Position numbers and translations under genes: made by a program. Below the pieces are notes generated by a model. It worked only from the letters and a program-made list of their open reading frames with translations. It was not told the DNA's origin and made no database searches. Positions 1-9,160 of a DNA stretch of 53,560 nt are shown here, piece by piece. Positions within the stretch are counted from its first letter, which is position 1, and every line of letters starts with the position of its first letter. The DNA comes from Heritagella_A intestinalis (lineage in GTDB: Bacteria; Bacillota; Clostridia; Oscillospirales; Acutalibacteraceae): positions 1 through 53,560 of the forward strand of contig CAJFQF010000015.1 of assembly GCA_904418995.1 (NCBI GenBank), written 5' to 3'.

Positions 1-15
1 CAAATGATTTACCTC

Positions 16-387
16 CTACATTCCCATGACGGGGCCTTGATCCTCAGTCATGCCGGATTCCTGTTCCTCTGCCAGTTCTTCCTCCGTCAGCTTGCGAAAT
101 GAGTCCTCACCAGGCACAACGCCGAGAGATCTTCCATTGTCAAACGAGCAGTGCAGTGTTCCGATATCATCCACTACTTTGACAGTGCCTCTTGTCTGAT
201 CCTCGACAGGACAGGGATCTCTGCCCATGCTCAGTAACATGATTCGGGTACCGGGAGGATACTCTGCCTGGTACCGCTTGGCCTGCTGGTGCAGGCGTTC
301 CCATTCATTCATCGTCTGCATCTCCATTCTGAAATCTGATTTCCCTTCTGCCCGGTAGGAGGGCATAAAAAAAGCGACCACTTTCAT
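16..387 (-). CDS. DUF4314-domain protein of a mobile element
   Basis: The 123-residue product has a DUF4314-like core at about residues 44-100: PPGTRIMLLSM, then GTVKVVDDIGTLHCSFDNG, then VPGEDSF. It is a small beta-rich domain of unknown function, commonly found in conjugative and other integrative elements of Firmicutes (family knowledge). An AGGAAC ribosome binding site precedes the ATG at 387; a downstream Met at about residue 22 is a less likely alternative. The stop codon is followed at once by GGAGG (10-14) and a possible TTG start at 1-3 on the same strand, so a further gene continues off the left edge. On its right lies a broken flavodoxin gene, so this gene probably marks the end of an inserted element. 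Confidence 0.75.
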   Translation of the reverse strand: MKVVAFFMPSYRAEGKSDFRMEMQTMNEWERLHQQAKRYQAEYPPGTRIMLLSMGRDPCPVEDQTRGTVKVVDDIGTLHCSFDNGRSLGVVPGEDSFRKLTEEELAEEQESGMTEDQGPVMGM

Positions 388-476
388 GGTCGTTCCTACC
401 TTACTCTATACACACTTTTTTCTTTCTGCTGTGTTTTCTGTACCTATTCGCCCTCCTTCCTCTACGCAATACACCG

Positions 477-959
477 CTATACACAGATATAACCCTGCTC
501 CATTTTAGGATATCCAATGAACACCGTGTCGTAGTCCTCCCAGTTATCCACGGTATCGGACACCAATTCCACATCTCGCAGGCTCTCATCCTCATATTCT
601 CGGGAAACACGGCTGTTGTCGTCGGTCCAGTTCAGGTCATCATCGGTATAAGACTCCGCCGGTTCCAGCTCGAACAGGTCGCCGCCGGTGATTTCCGCAA
701 TATAATTGGCCGCCTGTTCCGTGTTGCCGGTAGCAGAGAAATACACTACCAAGGTATTGCCCGTCTCTGATGTGTCAGAGGGTTCGCTTTCCGGCGCAGA
801 GGAATCCGACTGGGAGGACTCAGAGGACGAGGGCTCCTGGGAAGCGGCGGAAGGCTCCGGCTGAGAAGAACTGCTGGAAGGGCTTTCGCTGCTGCAGGCA
901 GCCAGGCTGAAGGTGAGGGCTAAGCCCAGGAGAAGCGCGGTGATTCTTTTTACTTTCAT
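477..959 (-). pseudogene. Flavodoxin-like lipoprotein, C-terminus lost
   Basis: Residues 1-22 form a lipoprotein signal peptide ending in the lipobox LAAC, followed by a Ser/Glu-rich linker to about residue 67. The flavodoxin fold then begins with the FMN phosphate loop SATGNT (75-80). The frame follows flavodoxin to FIGYP (residues 147-151), where the family normally continues with a Trp-rich W-W-G segment and roughly 70 more residues. Here only nine unrelated residues and a stop follow. I read this as truncation by the DUF4314-bearing element to its left, so the product is probably inactive. The start at 959 is preceded by AAGGAGCC; the upstream in-frame Met at 977 overlaps the previous stop and is unlikely. 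It is the last gene of the esterase-dehydrogenase-flavodoxin run. Confidence 0.75.
495..515. other. Putative mobile-element junction in flavodoxin
   Basis: Flavodoxin homology stops at the codons for G-Y-P, where the DNA contains the palindrome GGATATCC (508-515). Everything to the left belongs to the DUF4314 side. The abrupt loss at a conserved motif fits a site-specific insertion rather than gradual decay. The other junction, and the missing flavodoxin end, would lie outside the window. Confidence 0.45.
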
Positions 960-973
960 AGTAAAGGCTCCTT

Positions 974-2140
974 TCATTCATAGCATTCTTGGAAGATTTT
1001 CAGGATTTCTTCATGGGTCATTTTTTGATAACTGCCGGCGGAAATGCCGCAGGAATCTGCAATTTCTTTCAGCTGGTCCCGACGGACTCCCAGCTCCTTG
1101 AGGGTAGTGGGCAGGCCGATTTTCCTAATAAATTCCGCCAGGGCGTCGATACCCGCCAAGGCCAAGGCTTCGTCGGTTTTCCCGTCACGGGCGATGCCCC
1201 AGACGTTCTCCGCAAAACGGGCAAACTTCGGCAGGCCCGCCTGATAAATATGGCGGTAGTACACCGGGTGGAGCACTGCCAGGCCGCAGCCGTGGTTGCA
1301 GTCGGTGTAAGCGCCCAGCTGGTGCTCCATGTTGTGGCACTGGAAGTCGCATTTTTTGCCCATCTTAATCACTCGGTTCTCCGCCATGGTGGAATCCCAC
1401 ATCAGGTTGGAGCGGGCGGTGTAATCCTCCAGATTCTGGATGGCGGCCCGCAGGTTGCGGATTACGCTGCGCATCAGGGCCTCCATGATGTCGTCGGAAA
1501 CATTGTCCTCGTTGGGCTCGCTGAAATAGGTCTCCATAATATGGCTGAGAATATCAAAGCTGCCGGAAACCATCTGGCCTTTGGGGACGCTGTAGGTATA
1601 GGTGGGGTCCATCAGGGCAAACTGGGGATTCAACTGGGGATAATCCCGGCCGGTTTTGATTTTCTTTTCCTCGTTGGTAATCACCGCGCCGCCGTTGCAC
1701 TCGCTGCCGGTGCCCGCCACCGTGACGATAACGCCCAAAGGCAGAGGTTCAAAATCAATGACGCCGGGCCGCATCCAGAAGTCCTCCCAGATGTCCCCGT
1801 CATACCGGGCCGCCAGGGAAACCGCCTTGCAGCAGTCCATGACGCTGCCGCCGCCTACCGCCAGGATCATATCCACGTGGTTTTCCCGGGCCAGCTTTGC
1901 CCCTTCCTGCACCTTGGCATAGGTGGGGTTGGACATAATCCCGGAAAACTCCACAATGGTTTTGCCGGCGTCCCGGAGAATCCCCGTGACTTCCTCATAC
2001 ACGCCGTTGCGTTTGATGGAGCCGCCGCCATAGGCCAACATTACTGTAGAATAGGGCTTGCTCTTACACCGCAAGTACTCCTTGACGCAGCCCCTTCCAA
2101 AGTAAACCTTGGTGGCGTTCTGGAAAATAAAGTTGTTCAT
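974..2140 (-). CDS. Iron-containing alcohol dehydrogenase (YqhD/BdhA type)
   Basis: This 388-residue cytoplasmic enzyme has the full length and motifs of the NAD(P)H-dependent butanol dehydrogenase/YqhD group. It contains YGGGSIKRNG (37-46) and GGGS (96-99) for nucleotide binding. The metal ligands D196, H200, H269 and H283 sit at the same spacing as in YqhD. The likely role is reduction of aldehydes to alcohols with NADPH, either in fermentation or in aldehyde detoxification; the substrate cannot be read from sequence. GGAAGCC precedes the ATG. It lies 36 bp downstream of the esterase lipoprotein and 14 bp before the flavodoxin start, so the three were probably one operon. Confidence 0.93.
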   Translation of the reverse strand: MNNFIFQNATKVYFGRGCVKEYLRCKSKPYSTVMLAYGGGSIKRNGVYEEVTGILRDAGKTIVEFSGIMSNPTYAKVQEGAKLARENHVDMILAVGGGSVMDCCKAVSLAARYDGDIWEDFWMRPGVIDFEPLPLGVIVTVAGTGSECNGGAVITNEEKKIKTGRDYPQLNPQFALMDPTYTYSVPKGQMVSGSFDILSHIMETYFSEPNEDNVSDDIMEALMRSVIRNLRAAIQNLEDYTARSNLMWDSTMAENRVIKMGKKCDFQCHNMEHQLGAYTDCNHGCGLAVLHPVYYRHIYQAGLPKFARFAENVWGIARDGKTDEALALAGIDALAEFIRKIGLPTTLKELGVRRDQLKEIADSCGISAGSYQKMTHEEILKIFQECYE

Positions 2141-2176
2141 AAAGAGGCTTCCTTTCCATATGGATTTCCTAAAAAT

Positions 2177-3196
2177 TTACATTTGTGCTTCCCAAAAAGC
2201 AACCGCCTCATCCAGCCAGCCTTCCGCTACTGTGCCGGTGCCTAAACCAAAACCGTGGGGCAGCCCGGGATAATGGTGGAATTCTGTGGGAATCCTCAGC
2301 TCGCTCATGGCCTGGAGACGCCCCTCCATGGTGCGCCAGCTGGCGATGCCGTCCCTTTCCCCCACACAGGCAAAGGTAGGCGGGTCGTTTTCTGTATAAT
2401 CGGAATGGCCGGTATACTGCATGACCACCGCACCGGGCTGGGGCAAATCCTCCCCATCAAAAGCCGCCGGGCCATAAGAGCCCAGCCAGGCCGCCATTCT
2501 TCCCCCGGCGGAACCGCCCCACAGGGAATAGCAGTCGGTGTCCACTTCCAGCTCTTCAGCGTGGTCGAAAATAAAGCTGATGGCCCGGGCCAAATCTTCG
2601 CAGGCCGTCTGGGCGCCGGGGCGGTAAATCAGGGCAAAGGCGTTATAGCCCTTTTTGGAGAGCTCCAAGGCGTGGGGGAAGCTGTCCTGCATAGCCCCCA
2701 CATAGGCAAATCCGCCGCCGGCATTGCACACGGCAAACTTTTCACCGGGTTCCCCTTTGAAAAAGAACAGTCCCGTGTCCTCTTTTTCCGGGTCTTCCGC
2801 TTTTTCCTCGTCGGTATAGATGTCGTAAAACACAGTCTCCCCTGCCTGGGCCCGGTCATGGAGGGAATTGACGATTTCCACCGTCTCCTCCGGGTCTATA
2901 TAGTTGTACCAGGTGAGACGCAGCTCCCCAAGGGTATCTCCGCTGTAATAGCCGCTATCCACAGGGAAAATCAACCGGCCGTATTCCCCGAAAACCGGGT
3001 CGTTCATCACGTCCGAAATAGGGGTATCCACTGTATACGGGCTGGTTTGGTTTTCTTCCATGGTGCTTTCCTCCCTCTCTTCCTGCTGTGAACCGGAGGT
3101 TTCCTGTAAAGGGGAATCCGCCTCTGGCGTCGTGCCACATCCAGCCAGTCCCAGGAGCAGACAGAGAAACAGCAAAATCGAAATCACTCTTTTCAA
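2177..3196 (-). CDS. Lipoprotein alpha/beta-hydrolase (esterase-like)
   Basis: The 339-residue product starts with a signal peptide and lipobox LAGC (Cys20), followed by an acidic linker, so it should be anchored outside the membrane. The hydrolase domain (about 140-339) has an oxyanion-type NAGGGFAY (158-165), the nucleophile in GGSAGG (Ser229), Asp282 in GERDG and His314 in LPHGFG, a complete triad. It resembles the BD-FAE/acetyl-esterase group; the substrate is unknown. The start is TTG at 3196, preceded by AAAGGCGG. A TATAAT-like box (complement at 3228-3233) lies just upstream. It heads the run with the alcohol dehydrogenase and flavodoxin. Confidence 0.88.
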   Translation of the reverse strand: MKRVISILLFLCLLLGLAGCGTTPEADSPLQETSGSQQEEREESTMEENQTSPYTVDTPISDVMNDPVFGEYGRLIFPVDSGYYSGDTLGELRLTWYNYIDPEETVEIVNSLHDRAQAGETVFYDIYTDEEKAEDPEKEDTGLFFFKGEPGEKFAVCNAGGGFAYVGAMQDSFPHALELSKKGYNAFALIYRPGAQTACEDLARAISFIFDHAEELEVDTDCYSLWGGSAGGRMAAWLGSYGPAAFDGEDLPQPGAVVMQYTGHSDYTENDPPTFACVGERDGIASWRTMEGRLQAMSELRIPTEFHHYPGLPHGFGLGTGTVAEGWLDEAVAFWEAQM

Positions 3197-3330
3197 GCTC
3201 TCACCGCCTTTCTTTTTCTCTATCCTTATTATAAAAAAGCCAGCGCTTTCCTGGAAGTCTCCATTCGTTATGCAGTATATACCATAGGGTTAATAGCAGA
3301 TGTCATTTCCATAGAAAAGGTCGCGAAAAA

Positions 3331-3373
3331 AACAAAAGCGCAGCCCCCGAATTTCTCGAAGACTGCGCTTTTC
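3331..3373 (-). terminator. Terminator of the glycerophosphotransferase gene
   Basis: A 10-bp perfect stem (AAAAGCGCAG at 3334-3343 with CTGCGCTTTT at 3363-3372) is followed on the minus strand by a GTTTTTTT run. It lies 25 bp beyond the stop of the gene at 3397. Confidence 0.85.
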
Positions 3374-3396
3374 GTTTATTTTGAGGCGAAGAGCCC

Positions 3397-5031
3397 TCAC
3401 TTTTTCCCCAGGATAATTTGGTCAATGACCCGGTCAGTGGCCTTGCCGTCGGTATAAGTAAAGTTTTTCCGCACAAAGGAATCCAGCCATTGGTAGTCAA
3501 ACTTTCCCTCCCGCAGGGTATCCATCAGCTCATCAAAGCTCTTAATCGGCTGGCCGGGAATGGTCTTTTCATAAGGCTCATAGAAGTCCCGGGTGGCCTC
3601 GTACATTTTCTGGTCAAAGGCGTAGAAGTACATGGGACGCCGGAGCAAGGAGAATTCATAGATAATGGAGGAATAATCCGTAATCAACACATCCACAATG
3701 AACAGTATATCGTTGACTTCCCGATAGGACGCCGCATCTATCATATAATCGGCGTACTCCGGCGGGATTTCCACGGATTCCCGGACGAACGGATGCATTT
3801 TCACCAACAGACAGGCGTCTGTTTCCTTGCAAAATTGCCCCCATTTCACAAAGTCTACCTTCTGGAAGGGAAAATAGGCATCCCGAGCGTTAATCCCTCG
3901 GAAGGTAGGCGCATACAAATATACGGTCTTGGCCTTTTTGGCTTGCGGAAAAGCCTCATACATTTTTTTCTTGGTCCGGCGGATATAGTCCGGGTCAAAG
4001 AAAATATCCGTGCGGGGTACACCTACTGGATAGAATTTGCTCTCATCCAAGCCAAAGGCCTCCGCATTGTGCCGGACAGAAAGCTCGGAACTCACTGGAA
4101 TATGAGTGTAGCATTTATGAATGCGGGTATTCAGCTCGGGAGCGCCCGGCTTCCCCATGCGCTCCAACCCCACGGTCTTAAAGGCGCCGCAGGCATGCCA
4201 AGCCTGGATAACCTTCACATCCGGCGGATAGTCCGGCAAATAAACTTGCGGATAATAATCGTCCAGAACGATGATATCCGAAGTGGCCAAGTAATATCCA
4301 AAGCGCATAAAAGCCCGAAGGCTCCGGCGTTCATTGATACTTGCCACAAAATCATACCGGAAGACAAATTTCTTATCCAGTCCTCGTTCCAGCATCCTAT
4401 CCCGGATAAACTGTTCATTACCGCCAATACGACTGCGGGAAGCGGAGCAGAAGAAAATCTTATTTCCCGTGCGCTTCACGTGTTTGCTGAAAAAGTTAAA
4501 GTACCGGACAAACAGCCGTTTCTTTTTCCGGCTCATCCAGCGCTGGAATTTTGCAATCTTCTTTCTCAGGGAAACCCGCCAGGTGATCTCCCCGGCCGGC
4601 GCAGCGTATTCCACGTCCAGATAAAATTCATCCGTATCCAAGTCAAACTTGGACATGGCCCAAAATCGGTTATTTGGGGCGGCACCGATAAACAGGGAAG
4701 CCTCCTGTCCCCCCACCAGCGCTTGCCGGACCTCCTCGGTTTCCGGCCCCTTTACCCGGAGGGGCGAACCGGAACCATCGCTGAATTCCAGATAATACAG
4801 GCCACTCTCCATGGGGGCTTCTTGGTTAACGCTGAGAACATTCATGGAAAGAATAAACCGCTTGCCCTGAAAATCCAGATGTTGGGGCAACAGTACCCGT
4901 CGGCTTCCTTCCTCGACAAAACGGGCCTGGAGCCCCTGCGGCTTCTCCATCCCCTCCACTTTTCCCTCAATATACAGGACAATCCGCTTGTAATACACCC
5001 GTGTAATTTTGATTTGCATCCGATCTTCCAT
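3397..5031 (-). CDS. CDP-glycerol glycerophosphotransferase family protein
   Basis: The 544-residue protein has a beta-rich N-terminal part (about 1-150), a basic stretch (155-190) that may contact membrane, and a C-terminal Glyphos_transf domain. Family features include LDDYYP (about 257-262), QAWHACGAFK (276-285) with the conserved His279, YAPTFRG (about 385) and TDYSSIIYEF (about 463). Members of this TagB/TagF-like group transfer glycerol-phosphate or ribitol-phosphate in teichoic acid or capsule synthesis at the inner membrane face. The exact acceptor is unknown. AGGAG precedes the ATG. It is a single-gene unit with its own terminator, and no other wall-polymer gene is nearby. Confidence 0.9.
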   Translation of the reverse strand: MEDRMQIKITRVYYKRIVLYIEGKVEGMEKPQGLQARFVEEGSRRVLLPQHLDFQGKRFILSMNVLSVNQEAPMESGLYYLEFSDGSGSPLRVKGPETEEVRQALVGGQEASLFIGAAPNNRFWAMSKFDLDTDEFYLDVEYAAPAGEITWRVSLRKKIAKFQRWMSRKKKRLFVRYFNFFSKHVKRTGNKIFFCSASRSRIGGNEQFIRDRMLERGLDKKFVFRYDFVASINERRSLRAFMRFGYYLATSDIIVLDDYYPQVYLPDYPPDVKVIQAWHACGAFKTVGLERMGKPGAPELNTRIHKCYTHIPVSSELSVRHNAEAFGLDESKFYPVGVPRTDIFFDPDYIRRTKKKMYEAFPQAKKAKTVYLYAPTFRGINARDAYFPFQKVDFVKWGQFCKETDACLLVKMHPFVRESVEIPPEYADYMIDAASYREVNDILFIVDVLITDYSSIIYEFSLLRRPMYFYAFDQKMYEATRDFYEPYEKTIPGQPIKSFDELMDTLREGKFDYQWLDSFVRKNFTYTDGKATDRVIDQIILGKK

Positions 5032-5181
5032 CTCTTCACACTCCTGTGGTCCCTGCCAAAGGGCCCTTCATTTCCTCTTTTTTATTTTAGCCGCACAGCT
5101 TTTCCGACCGCTTGATACTGCCGAAATAAAATCTCCGTGCTGTTCATACTTCTTCCAGAAAAGCCCTCTCTTTAACGGAAA

Positions 5182-5227
5182 GCAGAGGCAATCTTACTTT
5201 TCCTTTACCGGAAAGGATCGCCTCTGC
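5182..5227. repeat. Long hairpin in a divergent intergenic region
   Basis: GCAGAGGC (5182-5189) pairs with GCCTCTGC (5220-5227), and an inner TTTCC/GGAAA pair extends the structure. It lies in the 382-bp gap between the divergent genes starting at 5031 (minus) and 5414 (plus). It has no T-run, so it is not an obvious terminator. It could be a leader structure or a small intergenic repeat. Confidence 0.5.
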
Positions 5228-5413
5228 CCTGTTTGCTTCTCTGTTTCTCCTAATACCCGCAATTTGATTTACGGATGTTTTACAACCTCTTTACCAAAAG
5301 CATACCTGATTCCAAGGAGAATGTCAAGGGAATCCCCTTCTCTGTCTGTATAGTCTGGCGGTTTTCCGGCAAAATAAACTGTGTCATCCCATTGTGGAAA
5401 GGAGGTGTTTCCT

Positions 5414-5713
5414 GTGAGCAAAGGAAAGCGCTCGGGCCTTCCTCAAAACATCAACCTGGTGACGCCAGTACCCAAACCGGACGCTCAGCGGATTACCCGG
5501 CTGGTGAAAAATTCCGGACGGGTTGAAGGGTATCAGCTGGCAAACGGCGAAATCCTCACCAAAAGCCAAGGGGTCGCCCTGGCCAAAGCCGGCGGCATCC
5601 GAGGCGTAGCGGTGGCCGTGCGCAACGGCAGCGAATATCTGCGCTCCTTGCCGGACGGCAGCGAAAGCGATAACCTGAGCAATCTCCCCGCTATCCCCAG
5701 GGGCTCCGGCTGA
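5414..5713 (+). CDS. DUF3892-domain protein
   Basis: This is a 99-residue basic protein with the DUF3892 pattern: RITRLVKNSGRVEGYQLANG, then LTKSQGVALAKAGGI, then VAVRNGSEYLRSLPDG. The domain is common in Firmicutes and has no established function. I place the start at GTG 5414 because AAAGGAGG (5399-5405) sits eight bases before it; the upstream ATG at 5381 has no such site. It stands alone on the plus strand, back to back with the glycerophosphotransferase and convergent with the uracil permease. Confidence 0.8.
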   Translation: MSKGKRSGLPQNINLVTPVPKPDAQRITRLVKNSGRVEGYQLANGEILTKSQGVALAKAGGIRGVAVAVRNGSEYLRSLPDGSESDNLSNLPAIPRGSG

Positions 5714-5736
5714 GAAGAAAATTTGCCAAAATGAAA

Positions 5737-5773
5737 ACCCGGCTTTGCAGCTTGCACCGCTCCAAAGCCGGGT
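5737..5773. terminator. Bidirectional terminator
   Basis: ACCCGGCTTTG (5737-5747) pairs perfectly with CAAAGCCGGGT (5763-5773). It separates the convergent DUF3892 gene and uracil permease gene and lies 5 bp from the permease stop. Confidence 0.8.
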
Positions 5774-5777
5774 CTCT

Positions 5778-7127
5778 TTATGCCTTTTCTTCGTCTTCGT
5801 CCTCATAGTCATTGGCCAGATGGAAACGGTCAATAATATAAAAACACAGGCCCAAAATCATGCCTACCACGCAGGCCAGCACCATGCCGGTGAGCTGGAT
5901 ATTTCCCAGGTTCACCGTAATCCCCGAAAGACCGGTGACGAACACTACCGCCGTTAAAGCCTGGTTCCGGGCACGGCCATAATCCACCTTGGCGTCCACC
6001 AGGATACGCAGGCCGGAAGCGCCAATCATGCCGTACAGCAGGAAGGAAATACCGCCAATTACCGGGCCGGGAATGGTGGAAATCAGCGCCGAGAACTTCC
6101 CGATAAACCCGCACACCACCGAGAGCACTGCCGCGCCGCCGATGACCCACACGCTGTACACCTTGGTCATGGCCATGACGCCGATATTCTCTCCATAGGT
6201 GGTGGTGGGCACCGAGCCTACCAAACCGGAAACGGCTGTGGAGATGTTGTCCCCCAGCAGGGAACGGTGCAGGCCCGGGTCCTTGAGCAAGTCCCGGCCC
6301 ACAATCTTACTGGTGACAATCTGGTGGCCGATATGCTCCGAGGCAATGACCAGAAGCACGGGGGCCATAGTCAAAATGGCGTTCCAATCAAACTTAGCCA
6401 GCTGGAAATGGGGCAGGGACAGCACCCCCGCCTCCCCAATGGCGCTGTAATCGATCATTCCCAGACAGGCCGCCAGCACGTACCCCGCTACAATGGCGAT
6501 GAGGATGGGGATGACCCCTAAAAACTTCCGGAACAGGATGGAACCGAATACCGCCACCCCCAAAGTGACCACAAACACCGCCACGTTTTTCGGGTCTACG
6601 GAGCCCTCTGTTACCACCATACCGCCGGTACTGGCGGCATTCCCCGCCAATTCCAGGCCGATGAGGGCCACCACCGGGCCCATGGCCGCCGGCGGCAGGA
6701 TGACGTCAATCCAACGGGAGCCGAATTTCCAGATAATCAGGGCCAGGACACAGCCCAAAATACCCACTGCCACAAAGCCACCCTGGGCATAGGAGAAGGC
6801 CTCCATATGCTGGGCAGTCTGTTCCGCCGTGGGGTTGGTCAGGTTGGGGTCTGTAGCATAAGGGGAACCGTGCTGCGCCATAATCAGCAGTGCCGGTGCG
6901 ATAAAGGCAAAGCTGGAACCCAGGTAGGCCGGGGCTTTCCCCTTGGTGATGAAAATAAAAAACAGGGTTCCCAGGCCGTTCATCAGCAATACAATGGCCG
7001 GGTCAATGTGAAATAACGTAGGCACCAGCACAGATGCGCCGAACATGGCGAACATATGCTGGATACTCAGGGGGATCGTCTGCCTCCAGGGAGGTCGCTC
7101 GTTTACCTGGATAACACGTTTTGCCAT
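5778..7127 (-). CDS. uraA: Uracil permease (NCS2 family)
   Basis: The 449-residue integral membrane protein is full length for the nucleobase:cation symporter 2 family, with about 14 hydrophobic segments. It opens with the family start PLSIQHMFAMFGASVLVPTL (about 19-38) and has the core motif segment ASEHIGHQ (about 262-269) followed by LGDNISTAVSGL and TTYGENIG. These are the uracil-transporter versions, favouring UraA/PyrP over xanthine permeases. It should import uracil with protons. AGAGGA precedes the ATG. It is not next to pyrimidine genes, and I see no PyrR-type attenuator in the short upstream gap. Confidence 0.93.
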   Translation of the reverse strand: MAKRVIQVNERPPWRQTIPLSIQHMFAMFGASVLVPTLFHIDPAIVLLMNGLGTLFFIFITKGKAPAYLGSSFAFIAPALLIMAQHGSPYATDPNLTNPTAEQTAQHMEAFSYAQGGFVAVGILGCVLALIIWKFGSRWIDVILPPAAMGPVVALIGLELAGNAASTGGMVVTEGSVDPKNVAVFVVTLGVAVFGSILFRKFLGVIPILIAIVAGYVLAACLGMIDYSAIGEAGVLSLPHFQLAKFDWNAILTMAPVLLVIASEHIGHQIVTSKIVGRDLLKDPGLHRSLLGDNISTAVSGLVGSVPTTTYGENIGVMAMTKVYSVWVIGGAAVLSVVCGFIGKFSALISTIPGPVIGGISFLLYGMIGASGLRILVDAKVDYGRARNQALTAVVFVTGLSGITVNLGNIQLTGMVLACVVGMILGLCFYIIDRFHLANDYEDEDEEKA

Positions 7128-7176
7128 TCTTTTTCCTCTCTTTTCCTACTCAAAAATTTCATACATCCTATGGCGG

Positions 7177-7836
7177 CTATTTCCGCACAAAGGCCGATTT
7201 GGGCATTCCGCAAATGGGGCACACCCACTCTGCCGGCAGCTCCTCAAAGGAGGTATCCGGGTCGTTGTACAGATAGCCGCACACGGTGCACACCAGCATT
7301 TCTCCATCATTGCCGTCGGAAACCGGCCGCAGGGGGACATAGACCGGGGCGTTTTGGGGCACACCGCCCTTAATGACCCGGCGGTAATACTCATAGGTCA
7401 TAGGGGTGCGCATGGCCTTCTCGCTGCCGGCAATAATCTCCGCTAAAAACAGGGTATGGGTGGTGCTCTCCATACTGTCCACCATGCGGCACAAGAACCA
7501 GCAGCAGGTGTTTTCCTTGATGACCGGCACCCCTTCCCGCAGGACCTTGTGCCGGATATTGCTGAGCTTGCCGCCGTTTCTCCCGGAGGTAAAGCCCAAA
7601 GCCCCCACTACCGCCCCGGAGGTATCTTCCGACAACACGGAAACGGTAAACAGCTTGTGTTTTTTGATACATTCACAGCTATAGTTATCCCGGCTCATGC
7701 TCAGGGTAATCATCAGCGGGGCCGTGTTGGTCACCTGCATCACCGTATTCACAATACAGGCAGAAGGCCCCTTTTCCCCCTTGACTCCCACGGCGTACAT
7801 CCCATAGGAGAGGGTACGGAGAATATTTGGTTCCAT
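7177..7836 (-). CDS. Flavin reductase-rubredoxin fusion (Hrb type)
   Basis: Residues 1-165 form a flavin reductase-like FMN-binding domain (SYGMYAVGVKG, then the conserved TLSMSRDNYSC and FTVSVLSEDT region). Residues 180-219 form a rubredoxin with ligands C183, C186, C206 and C209 (CTVCGY and CPICGMPKS). This two-domain layout is that of the high-molecular-weight rubredoxins of anaerobes, which pass electrons from NAD(P)H to flavodiiron proteins for NO or O2 reduction. That role is inferred from the family. GGAGGTG precedes the ATG. It sits 38 bp downstream of rarA, on the same strand as rarA and uraA. Confidence 0.92.
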   Translation of the reverse strand: MEPNILRTLSYGMYAVGVKGEKGPSACIVNTVMQVTNTAPLMITLSMSRDNYSCECIKKHKLFTVSVLSEDTSGAVVGALGFTSGRNGGKLSNIRHKVLREGVPVIKENTCCWFLCRMVDSMESTTHTLFLAEIIAGSEKAMRTPMTYEYYRRVIKGGVPQNAPVYVPLRPVSDGNDGEMLVCTVCGYLYNDPDTSFEELPAEWVCPICGMPKSAFVRK

Positions 7837-7874
7837 AAAGACTTCACCTCCATAAAATAAAACACGAAAAAACC

Positions 7875-9146
7875 TTACAGATGACTTTTCTTAATCTTAT
7901 CCCAATAGGCTTTAAAGGCCTGCTCGTTCTTATTTTCCCCATACACATAGTATTGGGTTCCCACCAGGTTATCCGGCAGATACTGCTGCTCCACCCAGCG
8001 GTTAGGGTAGTCGTGGGGATACTTGTAGAACTGTCCTTTGCGGGCTGCGTCGGCGCCGTCGTAGTGCTTGTTTTGCAGCTGCCGGGGAATCCGTCCCACC
8101 TTGCCCTTTTCCACGTCGGCCATGGCGGCGTTGATGGCGTCGTGGCCGGTATTGGACTTGGGGGCCGTGGCTACCAAAATCACCGCATCCGCCAAGGGAA
8201 GCCGAGCTTCCGGCAGGCCCACCATCATGGCAGCGTCTACCGCCGCTTTGACAATGGGGATAATCTGGGGCCAAGCCAGGCCTACATCCTCACAGGCACA
8301 GACCATGAGCCGCCGGCAGGCAGAGGCCAGATCCCCCGCTACCAACAGCCGGGCCAGATAGTGGATGGCCGCGTCCGGGTCGCTGCCCCGCATGGATTTC
8401 TGGAAGGCGGAGAGGATGTCGTAGTGCTCGTCCCCCTCCCGGTCATAGCGCATGGCGCTGCGCTGGGTTAACTCCCGGGCCAGCTCCATGGTGACCAATC
8501 GCTCCCCGGGTTCCGGTTCTGCGGAAAGGCAGCACAGCTCCACCGCATTGACGGCCTTGCGCACATCGCCGCCGCAGGCCGAGGCAATATAGGCCTCCAC
8601 CCCTTCTTCCCGGCGCAGCGTCTCCCCCAGGTCCTCCTCCATAATGGAAAAAGCCCGATGGACTGCTGGGACAATCTCTGCCGGTTCCACAATCTTGAAC
8701 TCAAACACCGTGGAACGGCTGAGAATCGCATTATACACATAAAAATAGGGGTTTTCTGTGGTGGAAGCAATCAAGGTGATGCTCCCGTTCTCAATGAACT
8801 CCAGGAGAGTCTGCTGCTGCTTTTTATTGAAATACTGGATCTCGTCCAGATAGAGCAGCACGCCGTTGACCCCTTCCAGGGTATTGGTACTGGCGATGAC
8901 CTCCCGAATATCCGCCGTGGAAGCCGTGGTGCCATTGAGCTTGCACAGCCGCTTGCGGGTGCTTTTGGCGATAATGGAGGCCACGGTGGTTTTGCCCACG
9001 CCGGAGGGCCCATAGAAAACCATGTTGGGAATCTCGCCGGACTCGATAATGCGTCGGAGGGCTTTTCCCTCCCCCAACAAGTGGCGCTGCCCCACTACCT
9101 CGTCCAGGGTTTTGGGGCGAATCCGGTCTGCTAAAGGCGCTGACAT
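7875..9146 (-). CDS. rarA: Replication-associated recombination protein A
   Basis: This AAA+ ATPase (423 residues from the ATG at 9146) matches RarA/MgsA in length and motifs. It has Walker A GPSGVGKTT (46-54), Walker B LLYLDEIQYF (about 98-107), sensor STTENPYFY, and the C-terminal RarA signature PLADAVILVATAPKSN. RarA acts at stalled replication forks and gaps together with SSB and RecA. AAGGAGG lies just upstream of 9146; the longer in-frame extension back to 9242 runs through an intergenic repeat and is rejected. Confidence 0.95.
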   Translation of the reverse strand: MSAPLADRIRPKTLDEVVGQRHLLGEGKALRRIIESGEIPNMVFYGPSGVGKTTVASIIAKSTRKRLCKLNGTTASTADIREVIASTNTLEGVNGVLLYLDEIQYFNKKQQQTLLEFIENGSITLIASTTENPYFYVYNAILSRSTVFEFKIVEPAEIVPAVHRAFSIMEEDLGETLRREEGVEAYIASACGGDVRKAVNAVELCCLSAEPEPGERLVTMELARELTQRSAMRYDREGDEHYDILSAFQKSMRGSDPDAAIHYLARLLVAGDLASACRRLMVCACEDVGLAWPQIIPIVKAAVDAAMMVGLPEARLPLADAVILVATAPKSNTGHDAINAAMADVEKGKVGRIPRQLQNKHYDGADAARKGQFYKYPHDYPNRWVEQQYLPDNLVGTQYYVYGENKNEQAFKAYWDKIKKSHL

Positions 9147-9160
9147 AAGCCACCTCCTTT

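Noticed and set aside
989..2245. Long plus-strand frame opposite the alcohol dehydrogenase
   Set aside because: Shadow of a clear enzyme on the other strand; composition lacks any motif and no ribosome binding site fits.
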